Origin: Aliihoeflea sp023389195
Lineage (GTDB): Bacteria > Pseudomonadota > Alphaproteobacteria > Rhizobiales > Rhizobiaceae
Direction: 5' to 3'
Assembly (NCBI GenBank): GCA_023389195.1
Contig: JAEWET010000032.1
Location: 1 to 64,000 of the forward strand
DNA: 64,000 bases
The notes under the pieces are model-generated. The model worked only from the letters and a program-made list of their open reading frames with translations, was not told the DNA's origin and did not search any database. Positions 17,403 to 25,487 of this stretch are shown piece after piece (the first letter of the stretch is position 1; every line of letters starts with the position of its first letter). The translations under genes and the position numbers were made by a program.

Positions 17403-18854
17403 CTGCAACGTCGACGCCTTGCCCGTCGAAAAGGCCGAGTTCGCGGCCGGGGGCGCGTCGGGCAGGACTTCGCCGGCCATCATGCGCGGGCCGATGCCGC
17501 GGACGGTGCGGAAGGCGATGATGACGGCGGCGATGCCGAAGAAGACGGCGCCGAGCGCCCAGCCGGCGATGACGCCCTTGGCGCCGAAATACTGCGCGCC
17601 GAGCCAAACGAACGGGATGACGCCGAGCGTCGAGCGGCCCCAGTTGAGCAGCGTCGAATAGGTCGGGTAGCCGAGGTTGTTGAAGGCGGCGTTGGCGACG
17701 AAAAGCGCGCCGTTGAAGAGGAACGAACCGGCCGCGAACAGGCAGAAGAAGACGACGAGTTCGCGGGCCTCGCCCGTCGCGCCGAAAAGATCGGCGATCG
17801 GGCCGGCGAAGATGGCGAGCAGGGCCCAGATGGCCAGGACGTAGAGCAGGGTGAAAAGCAGCGCGTCGCGCAGCGCATCGTTCAGCCGGTCGTAGCGCCG
17901 CGCGCCGTAATTCTGGCCGAGGATCGGGCCGATCGCGCCCGACAGTGCGAAGATGACGCCGAAGGCGACCGGCAGGATGCGGCCGACGATGGCCCAGCCG
18001 GCGACCGCCTCGTCTCCGAACGCCGCCATTTCGACGGTGACGTAAGCATTGCCGACCGGCGTCGCGAGTTGGGTGAGGACGGCGGGCACGCCGATGCCGA
18101 AGAAGGGGCGCAGCGCCGCCTTGAAGCCTGAAAGGTCCGGCATCTTCATCAGCCGGTGGACCTTGTGCGCGCCGTAGAGGCCGACGGCCAGCAGAAGGGC
18201 CCGCGAGATGACGGTCGAGATCGCCGCGCCGTCGAGGCCGAGCCCGAAACCGAAGATGAAGATCGGATCGAGGATGGCGGCCGCGATGCCGCCGGCGAGC
18301 GTGACATACATGGCGCGGCGCGCATCGCCGACGCCGCGCATGATGCCGGTCGTCGCCATGCCGACGGCGACCATGGGCATGGAGGGAATGACGATCTGCA
18401 GGAAGCGCGTCGCCAGTTCCTGCGTTTCGCCGCGCGCGCCGAGCAATCCGACGAGTTGGTGCAGGAAGGGCCACATGCAAGCGGCGATCAGGATCGTGGT
18501 GGCGGCCATGTAGAGGACCGACGCGCCGCCCATGCGCGCGGCCTCTTCGCGGTCGCCGCGCCCGAGGGCGCGCGACACGACGGCCGAGGTCGCGATGGTG
18601 AAGCCGATCGCCACCGAGATGGTGAAGAACATCAGCGTCGAGGCGAAGCCGATGGCGGCGGCGAGTTCCTGCACGCCGAGCATCGAGATGTAGAAGAGAT
18701 TGAGCGCGTCGACGAAGAAGACGGCGATCAGCCCGATCGAGCCGGTCGCCGTCATCGTCACGACATGGCGCATGGTCGAGCCGGTGACGAACTTGCCCTG
18801 TTCGCGCGGTGGCGGCGCGTCGGGGACAGGGGCGTCAGCCGGCGTGTCGGTCAA
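17400..18854 (-). CDS. MATE family efflux transporter
   Basis: This is a multidrug/toxin extrusion antiporter of about 484 residues with twelve predicted membrane helices. Typical segments are MTATGSIGLIAVFFVDALNL near the N-terminus and the repeated GxxRAMYVTLAGGIAAAILDP region in the middle. No ATG is suitable; a TTG at 18854 overlaps the upstream stop (TTGA) and gives a short Pro-rich leader before the GKFVTGSTMRHVV start typical of the family. A later ATG would remove part of this leader. It lies downstream of, and overlaps, the VOC gene. Substrate unknown. Confidence 0.88.
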   Translation of the reverse strand: MTDTPADAPVPDAPPPREQGKFVTGSTMRHVVTMTATGSIGLIAVFFVDALNLFYISMLGVQELAAAIGFASTLMFFTISVAIGFTIATSAVVSRALGRGDREEAARMGGASVLYMAATTILIAACMWPFLHQLVGLLGARGETQELATRFLQIVIPSMPMVAVGMATTGIMRGVGDARRAMYVTLAGGIAAAILDPIFIFGFGLGLDGAAISTVISRALLLAVGLYGAHKVHRLMKMPDLSGFKAALRPFFGIGVPAVLTQLATPVGNAYVTVEMAAFGDEAVAGWAIVGRILPVAFGVIFALSGAIGPILGQNYGARRYDRLNDALRDALLFTLLYVLAIWALLAIFAGPIADLFGATGEARELVVFFCLFAAGSFLFNGALFVANAAFNNLGYPTYSTLLNWGRSTLGVIPFVWLGAQYFGAKGVIAGWALGAVFFGIAAVIIAFRTVRGIGPRMMAGEVLPDAPPAANSAFSTGKASTLQ

Positions 18855-19264
18855 TGGGCGAAGACCTTGTCCATCGAATTGAAGCCCTTGAATTCGAGCG
18901 CGTTGCCGGACGGATCGCAGATGAAGAGCGTCGCCTGCTCGCCCGGCTCGCCCTTGAAGCGAACCTGCGGCTTTTCGATCCATTCGACGTCATCGCGCGC
19001 TTCGAGCCGCTCTGCGAGCGCCGTCCAGTCGGCCATTTCGAGGACGACGCCAAAATGCGGGATCGGAACGACGATGCCGCCGACCTGGCCGTCGCGCGCC
19101 GCCTCCTGGACGCCGGGGCGCAGATGCGCCGACATCTGGTGGCCGTAAAGGTCGAAATCGACCCAGGTGTCGGAAGAGCGGCCGATGGCGCAGCCGAGCA
19201 CGTCGGCATAAAAGGCCCGCGTCTGTTCGAGATCGCGGACCGGGAAGGCGAGGTGGAAAGGCGT
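18851..19264 (-). CDS. VOC (glyoxalase/bleomycin-resistance) family protein
   Basis: The 137-residue protein has the paired beta-alpha-beta-beta-beta fold of the VOC family: PFHLAFPVRDLEQTRAFYAD at the N-terminus, the second module around HFGVVLEMADW, and metal-ligand type residues near ATLFICDPSGNALEFKGF. The start is a GTG at 19264 with AAGGAC upstream; no ATG fits better. It probably acts as a dioxygenase or lyase on a small substrate, which I cannot name. It is co-transcribed with the MATE gene. Confidence 0.85.
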   Translation of the reverse strand, partial: TPFHLAFPVRDLEQTRAFYADVLGCAIGRSSDTWVDFDLYGHQMSAHLRPGVQEAARDGQVGGIVVPIPHFGVVLEMADWTALAERLEARDDVEWIEKPQVRFKGEPGEQATLFICDPSGNALEFKGFNSMDKVFAH

Positions 19265-19427
19265 CACGTCGATTGTCCTTGCATGTTTTCGTCTGCTGCG
19301 GGTGGGCACGGCAAGGCGCCCGAACGCGGCTCAGCCATTGCACATGTCGGGCGCGAACAATAGATGGGGCGGATATGTCGCCCGCCAATGCCGCCCGCCA
19401 CTGCATTCGACCAATCAGGACATTTCC

Positions 19428-20768
19428 ATGAGCCAGATCGAGACCGCCAGGCTGCAAGACCTCGTCGCATCGCTGGTCGAGGCGGCGAAGCGCGCCGGCG
19501 CCGACGCGGCCGATGCGGTGGCGGTGCGCTCGCGCTCCGCCGACGTGACGGTGCGGCTCGGCAAGGTCGAGGGCACGGAAGCGGCCGAAAGCGACGACAT
19601 CGCGCTGCGCGTCTTCATCGGCCGGCGCGTGGCGAGCGTATCGGCGGCAGCCGGCGCGCATGCGGACGAATTGGCGAGCCGCGCGGTGGCGATGGCGAAA
19701 GTGTCGCCGGAAGACCCGGTGCAGGGCCTTGCCGACAGGGACCGCCTAGCGCGCACGATCCGCGACCTCGACCTGTTCGACGGAACCGAGATCGACGCTG
19801 CGCGCATGCGCGAGGATGCGCTTGCCATGGAGGATGCGGCGCGCGCGGTGACGGGCGTCACGAATTCCGGCGGTGCCTCGGCGAGCGCGGGCATGGGCGG
19901 GCTGGTGCTGGCGACCTCGGACGGGTTTCTCGGCCAGTACATGGCGACGCGCTTCGGCCGCTCGGTGAGCGTCATCGCCGGCGAAGGCACCGGCATGGAG
20001 CGCGACTACGACTTTTGCTCGCGGCTGCATTTCGCCGACCTCGACGCACCGGAAGCGATCGGCCGGCGGGCGGGCGAGCGGACGGTGCGGCGGTTGGGAG
20101 CACGCAAGGCGAAGACCGGCCCGGTCGATGTGATCTTCGATCCGCGCGTCGCGCGCGGCATCGCGGGCCATCTGGCCGGCGCGATCAATGGCGCTGCCGT
20201 CGCGCGCAAGACGAGCTTCCTGCGCGACAGGATGGGCGAGAAGATCGCCTCCGCTGCCATTTCCGTAACCGACGACCCGCTGCGCGTGCGCGGGCCGTCG
20301 TCGCGGCCCTTCGACGGCGAGGGTGTGGAGGGCGAGGTGCTGACCATGGTCGAGGACGGCGTGCTCAAGCACTGGCTCCTGTCGACCTCGGCAGCGCGTG
20401 AACTGGGGCTGACGACGAATGGGCGCGGCTCGCGGGCGGGCACTTCGGTCAACCCGACCTCGACCAATTTCGCCATCGAGCCGGGAACGGCGTCGCCGCA
20501 GGACATGATCTCCGGGCTGAAGCGAGGCTTCTACGTCACCGAAGTGTTCGGCCAGGGGGTCAACATGGTGACCGGCGAATACAGCCGCGGCGCCTCGGGC
20601 TTCTGGATCGAGAATGGCGAATTGACCCACCCGGTCTCCGAAGTGACCATCGCCTCGAATTTGAAGACGATGTTTCTGGGCATGGTGCCGGCGAACGACG
20701 TCGACCGCAATTTCGGCACCGCGGCCCCCACGCTGCTGATCGAAGGAATGACGCTTGCTGGCGAATGA
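19428..20768 (+). CDS. pmbA: TldD/PmbA family metalloprotease subunit PmbA (TldE)
   Basis: PmbA (TldE) with TldD forms a heterodimeric zinc protease that trims unstructured peptides and matures some modified peptides and antitoxins. The 446-residue protein shows the family segments GTEAAESDDIALRVFIG near residue 55 and VNMVTGEYSRGASGFWIENG near residue 372. PmbA lacks the zinc motif, which is carried by TldD; tldD is not in this window. ATG 19428 is the first in-frame start that gives the standard N-terminus MSQIETARLQDL. Its 3' end overlaps the next gene by 14 bases. Confidence 0.93.
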   Translation: MSQIETARLQDLVASLVEAAKRAGADAADAVAVRSRSADVTVRLGKVEGTEAAESDDIALRVFIGRRVASVSAAAGAHADELASRAVAMAKVSPEDPVQGLADRDRLARTIRDLDLFDGTEIDAARMREDALAMEDAARAVTGVTNSGGASASAGMGGLVLATSDGFLGQYMATRFGRSVSVIAGEGTGMERDYDFCSRLHFADLDAPEAIGRRAGERTVRRLGARKAKTGPVDVIFDPRVARGIAGHLAGAINGAAVARKTSFLRDRMGEKIASAAISVTDDPLRVRGPSSRPFDGEGVEGEVLTMVEDGVLKHWLLSTSAARELGLTTNGRGSRAGTSVNPTSTNFAIEPGTASPQDMISGLKRGFYVTEVFGQGVNMVTGEYSRGASGFWIENGELTHPVSEVTIASNLKTMFLGMVPANDVDRNFGTAAPTLLIEGMTLAGE

Positions 20769-21552
20769 CGACAACGCCGAACTGGCGCTGATCCGCGAAG
20801 CCGCGCGCGAGGCGGGGCGCATTGCCATGCGCTATTTCGGCAAGACGCCGGACGTGTGGATGAAGACCGGCCAGTCGCCGGTTACCGAAGCCGACATCGC
20901 CGTCGATCGCTTCCTGAAGGCCGAACTTCTGGCCGCGCGGCCGGACTATGGCTGGCTGTCGGAGGAGACGGTTGCCGACACGTCGCGGCTTTCCGCGCGG
21001 CGCACCTTCGTCGTCGATCCGATCGACGGCACGCGCGGTTTCATCAACGGCCTCGACATGTGGTGCGTGTCGATCGCGATCGTGGAAGACGGGCGCCCCA
21101 TCGCCGGCGTGCTCGACGCGCCGGTGAAGGAACAGATTTTCGAGGCGACGCGCGACGGCCCGGCGCTGCGGGACGGCGAGGCGATCAAGGTGCGCGTGGC
21201 GGGCGACGTGCCGATCGTCGCCGGCCCCAAGACCATGACGAAGACGCTTCTGCCCGGCATCGGCCAGACGGTGAAGGTGCCCTACATTCCCTCGCTCGCG
21301 TACCGCATCGCGATGGTCGCGGACGGCGAGATCGACGCCACCTTTGTCAAGCCCAACGCGCATGACTGGGACCTGGCGGCGGCCGACCTGATCCTGCGCC
21401 GCGCCGGCGGCGAGGTGTTGACGCCGCAGGGCGTCGCGCCGCTTTACGCCGGGAAGAGCCCGCGCCACGGCTCGCTGGTCGCCGGTTCCGGCGCGCTCCT
21501 GGCCGCGATGGTTCAAGAGGCGCGCGATCCCGACTGGTCCCAAGGCTGGTAG
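20755..21552 (+). CDS. Inositol-phosphatase family protein (CysQ-like)
   Basis: This 265-residue lithium-sensitive phosphatase family member carries VTEADIAVDRFL near residue 42, the metal motif DPIDGTRGFINGL near residue 88 and WDLAAADLIL near residue 204. It most likely acts as a 3'(2'),5'-bisphosphate nucleotidase (CysQ) clearing PAP, but inositol or histidinol phosphatase activity cannot be excluded. The start is TTG at 20755, inside the end of pmbA; no upstream ATG exists in frame. It is followed by DUF4170 and the acyltransferase. Confidence 0.85.
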   Translation: MLANDDNAELALIREAAREAGRIAMRYFGKTPDVWMKTGQSPVTEADIAVDRFLKAELLAARPDYGWLSEETVADTSRLSARRTFVVDPIDGTRGFINGLDMWCVSIAIVEDGRPIAGVLDAPVKEQIFEATRDGPALRDGEAIKVRVAGDVPIVAGPKTMTKTLLPGIGQTVKVPYIPSLAYRIAMVADGEIDATFVKPNAHDWDLAAADLILRRAGGEVLTPQGVAPLYAGKSPRHGSLVAGSGALLAAMVQEARDPDWSQGW

Positions 21553-21658
21553 TGGGCTGGCTGGTAGGTTCCAAAAATCCGCGAACTGATCTAAGCATTG
21601 CCCGCCGGGTGCTTCGCGCGCCCGAACCCGTTTCATGAATAGCAAAAGCGATTGTCCG

Positions 21659-21892
21659 ATGGCTGAAGAAAGCTCCAACCAACAACTCCTGCATCTCGTG
21701 TTCGGCGGCGAACTCACCTCGCTCAAGGGCGTGCAGTTCAAGGATCTGGCGAGCCTTGATGTCGTCGGAATCTTCCCCGACTACAAATCCGCCGAGGCCG
21801 CATGGCGCGCCAAGGCGCAGGAAACCGTGGACAACGCCCAGATGCGCTACTTTATCGTGCATCTGCACCGCCTGCTCGAACCGCAGAGCTGA
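21659..21892 (+). CDS. DUF4170 domain protein
   Basis: This 77-residue protein contains QQLLHLVFGGELTSLKGVQF and ends with NAQMRYFIVHLHRLLEPQS, the pattern of the alphaproteobacterial DUF4170 family. The function is unknown. It is regularly found just upstream of the DUF374 acyltransferase and waaA, suggesting a link to envelope biogenesis. ATG 21635 is an alternative start that would add eight residues. Confidence 0.85.
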   Translation: MAEESSNQQLLHLVFGGELTSLKGVQFKDLASLDVVGIFPDYKSAEAAWRAKAQETVDNAQMRYFIVHLHRLLEPQS

Positions 21893-21904
21893 TTTGCCCG
21901 CCGG

Positions 21905-22687
21905 ATGGGAAAGAAGACCATCAGCAATACCGACAGCATCGATGGCGCCGCAGCGCCGCGCCGCCGGCCGCTGAAGGCGGCATGGAAAAAGCTGCGCGGG
22001 CCGCTCGCCGAAACGCCGGCCGCCAAGAATGCGCTCGCAGCCGGCGTCGTCGCGCTGTTGCGCGCGATCAAGGCGACCAACCCGGTTGCCGCCGGTTCGG
22101 ACGATCCGATCGCCGCGATCCAGCCGCACGAGCCGGTGATCCTTGCGCTGTGGCACGGCCAGCATCTGCTCGCGCCGGCCTATCTGCCGCGCGAACTGCG
22201 CTTTACGGCGCTGTTCTCGAAGAGCCGGGACGCCGAACTCAACGCGCTGGTTGCCGAACGGCTCGGCTTCGGCATCGTGCGCGGTTCGGGCGGACGCGAG
22301 GGGCATGACACGGACAAGGGCGGCGCGCGGGCGCTGATCATGCTGAAGCGCATTCTCGACCAGGGCCGCAACGTCGCGATGATCGCCGACATTCCGCACG
22401 GCACGCCGCGCGACGCAGGGCTCGGCATCGTCACGTTGGCGCGCATTTCCGGCCGACCGATCATTCCCGCCGCGCTGGCGACCAGCCGCCGCAAGGTGCT
22501 CGACAGAAGCTGGGACAAGACCGCCATCAATCTGCCATTCGGCCGGGCCGGCATCGCGATCGGCGAGGCCATCCACGTGCCCGCCGATGCCGACGACGCG
22601 GCGATGGAAGTCGCGCGCCGCGATGTGACGGCCGCGCTGAACCGGGTCACGGCAAGGGCCTACGGGCTGGTGGGAGCGGCGGCATGA
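21905..22687 (+). CDS. DUF374 lysophospholipid-acyltransferase family protein
   Basis: This 260-residue protein shows the acyltransferase-like motif LALWHGQHLLAP near residue 80, then FSKSRDAELNALVAERLGF and GSGGREGHDTDKGGARAL, the usual DUF374 signatures. It should sit at the inner membrane, and its position before waaA (4-base ATGA overlap) points to lipid A or Kdo-lipid acylation. The exact acceptor is not known. The family was once annotated as unknown and is now treated as a lysophospholipid acyltransferase-like group. Confidence 0.85.
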   Translation: MGKKTISNTDSIDGAAAPRRRPLKAAWKKLRGPLAETPAAKNALAAGVVALLRAIKATNPVAAGSDDPIAAIQPHEPVILALWHGQHLLAPAYLPRELRFTALFSKSRDAELNALVAERLGFGIVRGSGGREGHDTDKGGARALIMLKRILDQGRNVAMIADIPHGTPRDAGLGIVTLARISGRPIIPAALATSRRKVLDRSWDKTAINLPFGRAGIAIGEAIHVPADADDAAMEVARRDVTAALNRVTARAYGLVGAAA

Positions 22688-24012
22688 GCGAACGCTGGGC
22701 GCGCGCGCTGCTCACCACCTACCGGCTCGCCGGCGCGGCTGCCTACCCGCTGATCGGCGGCTATGTCGCCTATCGCGCGAGCCGCGGCAAGGAAGACCGC
22801 AAGCGCCGGCGCGAGCGCTATGGCGTCACGCAAGTCGCAAGGCCGGACGGGCCGCTGGTCTGGGTCCACGCCGCGAGCGTCGGCGAGACGCTGGCGGTCG
22901 TGCCGCTGGTCAAGAAGATCGCCGCCGATGGCATCCATGTCGTGCTGACGACGGGAACGGTCACCTCCGCCGGCGTCGCTGACGAACGTCTCGGCGACGC
23001 GATCATCCACCAATATGTGCCGCTCGACCTGAAACCCGCCGTCGACCGTTTCCTCGACCATTGGGAGCCCGACCTCGCCATCATCGCCGAATCCGAGATC
23101 TGGCCGATGACGATCCTCGAACTCGGCGCGCGGAGGGTGCCGCAGGTGCTGGTCAACGGCCGGCTTTCCGATCGCTCCTTCGCGCGCTGGAGCAAGCGCG
23201 CGCACCTCGCCGAGGCGCTGTTCGAGAACCTCGCCCATGTCGTCGCGCAATCCGAAACGGACGGCGAACGCTTCCTCGCGCTCGGCGCGCGGCCGGTGAC
23301 GGTTTCGGGCAATCTGAAGGTCGACACCGTTCCGCCGCCGGCCGATCTTGCCGCGCTGCAGGCGCTGAAGGACGCCGTCAGCGCACGGCCGACCTGGGCC
23401 GCCGTCTCGACCCATGAGGGCGAGGAGGAAATCGCGGCCAACGTCCATCTGGCGCTGAAGAAGCGGCATCGCAACGTCGCGACCATCATCGTGCCCCGCC
23501 ACCCCGACCGCGCCGACGCGGTTGCCGAGATGTGCGCGGCCAAGGGGCTGAAGGTTGCGCGGCGCTCGAAGGGCGAGCCCATCGCGCCCGATACCGACGT
23601 CTATCTGGGCGATACGATCGGCGAGATGGGGCTCTATCTGCGCCTGACCGAGATCGCTTTCGTCGGCCGTTCGCTGACGGGCGAGGGCGGGCAGAACCCG
23701 CTCGAACCGGCGATGCTCGATACGGCCGTGCTGTCGGGCAAGAACGTGCAGAACTTCCGCGACGCCTACCAGACGCTGATGCAGGCCGGCGGCGCCAAGC
23801 TGGTGCGCGACGAGGCGATGCTGGCGGGTGCGGTGAACTATCTCCTGACCAACGATGCGGCGCGCAGCGAGATGATCCGTTCCGGCGCCAATGCCGTCGC
23901 CGATATGCGCGGGGCACTATCGAAGACGCTCGCCGCGCTCGATCCCTGGATCACGCCGCTCGTGGTCAAGGCGCGCCTGACGAGCGGCGCGCGTCCGAAC
24001 GGCAAGGGCTGA
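22684..24012 (+). CDS. waaA: 3-deoxy-D-manno-octulosonic acid (Kdo) transferase
   Basis: WaaA (KdtA) adds Kdo to lipid IVA at the cytoplasmic face of the inner membrane. The 442-residue protein has an N-terminal membrane anchor (LLTTYRLAGAAAYPLIGGYV) and the acceptor-site segment VHAASVGETLAVVPL with the catalytic Glu near residue 65. The C-terminal GT-B half shows VGRSLTGEGGQNPLEP near residue 330. It lies between the acyltransferase and lpxK in a tight cluster. Confidence 0.95.
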   Translation: MSERWARALLTTYRLAGAAAYPLIGGYVAYRASRGKEDRKRRRERYGVTQVARPDGPLVWVHAASVGETLAVVPLVKKIAADGIHVVLTTGTVTSAGVADERLGDAIIHQYVPLDLKPAVDRFLDHWEPDLAIIAESEIWPMTILELGARRVPQVLVNGRLSDRSFARWSKRAHLAEALFENLAHVVAQSETDGERFLALGARPVTVSGNLKVDTVPPPADLAALQALKDAVSARPTWAAVSTHEGEEEIAANVHLALKKRHRNVATIIVPRHPDRADAVAEMCAAKGLKVARRSKGEPIAPDTDVYLGDTIGEMGLYLRLTEIAFVGRSLTGEGGQNPLEPAMLDTAVLSGKNVQNFRDAYQTLMQAGGAKLVRDEAMLAGAVNYLLTNDAARSEMIRSGANAVADMRGALSKTLAALDPWITPLVVKARLTSGARPNGKG

Positions 24013-24015
24013 CCG

Positions 24016-25041
24016 GTGAGCGAGGCGCCTCCCTTCTGGTGGCACAAGGCGGACTGGCGCGCCTGGTCGCTCTGGCCGCTGTCGAAGCTCTACGGCCTCG
24101 CCGCCCGCCATCGCCTCCAGACCGCGCCGCGCAAGCGGATCGATGTGCCGGTGCTGTGCATCGGCAATCTGACGGTCGGCGGAACCGGCAAGACGCCCGT
24201 GGCGATCGCCTTCGCGAAGCAGGCAAAGGCGATGCGCCTGAAGCCCGGCTTCCTGTCGCGCGGCCATGGCGGCTCGGTGACCGGCGCGCATCTCGTCAAC
24301 CTCCACCATGACGGCGCGCGCTATGTCGGTGACGAGCCGCTGCTTCTGGCCGCCCACGCGCCGGTCGCGGTGTCGGCAAACCGCGCCGAGGGCGTCAAGC
24401 TGCTGCTGGGCGAAGGCTGCGACTTCGTCATCATGGATGACGGCTTCCAGAGCGCTCAGATCCATATCGATTACGCGCTCGTCGTGGTCGACGCCGAACG
24501 CGGCATCGGCAACGGCCACACCATCCCCGGCGGCCCGATGCGCGCCTCGCTGGTCGACCAGATGCGCCATCTGACCGCCCTGCTCGAAATGGGCGAGGGG
24601 AATGCGGCTTCGACCGTCGTGCGCCACGCGGCGCGCGCGGGCCGGCCGGTCTATCGGGCGAAGACCCGACCGCTGCCGCTGGAAGCGATCTGCGGCAAGC
24701 GGTGCCTCGCCTTCGCGGGCATCGGCAATCCGGACAAGTTCTACCGCACGGTGCGTGAACTCGGCGGCGAGGTGGCCGTGACCCGCAGCTTTGCCGACCA
24801 CCATTTCTACAGCGCCGACGAAGCGCGCGACCTGATGCAGGACGCCGACAAGGACGGCCTTGTACTTGTCACCACCGCCAAGGACGCCATCCGGCTGGCG
24901 CACGGATCGCAGGCGCTGGAGGAACTGCACCATCGGGCAGAAGTGGTGGAGATCGACGTGGCGTTCGAGACGGAGGTGACGCCCGGCGCGGTGATCGGGG
25001 AGACGCTGAAGGCATGGCGGAGGCGGCGGCTGGAGGGGTGA
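24016..25041 (+). CDS. lpxK: Tetraacyldisaccharide 4'-kinase
   Basis: LpxK phosphorylates the lipid A disaccharide precursor at the 4' position. The 341-residue protein has an N-terminal membrane-associated segment and the Walker A-type motif GNLTVGGTGKTPVAIAFAKQ near residue 53, with the catalytic VIMDDGFQSAQIHIDYALV region near residue 140. It begins at GTG 24016, 3 bases after waaA. Together the genes form a lipid A/Kdo assembly operon. Confidence 0.95.
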   Translation: MSEAPPFWWHKADWRAWSLWPLSKLYGLAARHRLQTAPRKRIDVPVLCIGNLTVGGTGKTPVAIAFAKQAKAMRLKPGFLSRGHGGSVTGAHLVNLHHDGARYVGDEPLLLAAHAPVAVSANRAEGVKLLLGEGCDFVIMDDGFQSAQIHIDYALVVVDAERGIGNGHTIPGGPMRASLVDQMRHLTALLEMGEGNAASTVVRHAARAGRPVYRAKTRPLPLEAICGKRCLAFAGIGNPDKFYRTVRELGGEVAVTRSFADHHFYSADEARDLMQDADKDGLVLVTTAKDAIRLAHGSQALEELHHRAEVVEIDVAFETEVTPGAVIGETLKAWRRRRLEG

Positions 25042-25061
25042 TTCTTGCGTCGATCCGACGT

Positions 25062-25186
25062 GCGCCCCCTCCGACCCTTCGGGCCACCTCCCCCGCTTCG
25101 CAGGGGAGGATCAAAATCGCGGCCGTCATCGACGGTGGTCCTCACCCGTTTACGGGGGAGGTGGCCCGAAGGGTCGGAGGGGGCGC
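25062..25186. repeat. Intergenic palindrome, type B (copy 2)
   Basis: Two perfect 34-bp arms (25062-25095 and 25153-25186) begin GCGCCCCCTCCGACCCTTCG and mirror exactly. Each arm contains the small hairpin GACCC-TTC-GGGCC. It lies between the convergent lpxK and DUF2093 genes. Confidence 0.9.
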
Positions 25187-25195
25187 GGCGGAAGC

Positions 25196-25432
25196 CTACC
25201 CCTTCGCCCGCGCCCTCAAACCCGGATTTTCCTGCAATTCCCGGTTCAGCGAAATCTCGGCATTCGCATAAGGCTCCTGCCGCGCGACGCTCCAGTATTT
25301 GAGCTCGTCGAGCGGGATAGATTCGCCCGTCACCGCGCAGCGCACGAACGATCCCGGCGTCATCACCTGGAAATCGCCGTCGAGATAACGGATGCGGGCT
25401 TCCTTGCCGCCGGGGCCTTCGAAACGGTTCAT
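25196..25432 (-). CDS. DUF2093 domain protein
   Basis: This 78-residue protein reads MNRFEGPGGKEARIRYLDGD and continues through GSFVRCAVTGESIPLDELKYWSV, matching the small alphaproteobacterial DUF2093 family. The function is unknown; the central part looks like a small beta-rich fold with a single cysteine. It follows mutL on the same strand with a 55-base gap and may share its transcript. Confidence 0.88.
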   Translation of the reverse strand: MNRFEGPGGKEARIRYLDGDFQVMTPGSFVRCAVTGESIPLDELKYWSVARQEPYANAEISLNRELQENPGLRARAKG

Positions 25433-25487
25433 GGGATGCGCCTTCTGGTCCCGGTGGTTCCGCCACAAATGCCGACGAACGTCAAGT

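Noticed and set aside
20755..21552. The suhB-like phosphatase gene as host of the suhB-type small RNA
   Set aside because: The small RNAs lie 11 kb away next to ileS; nothing similar occurs near the phosphatase gene.
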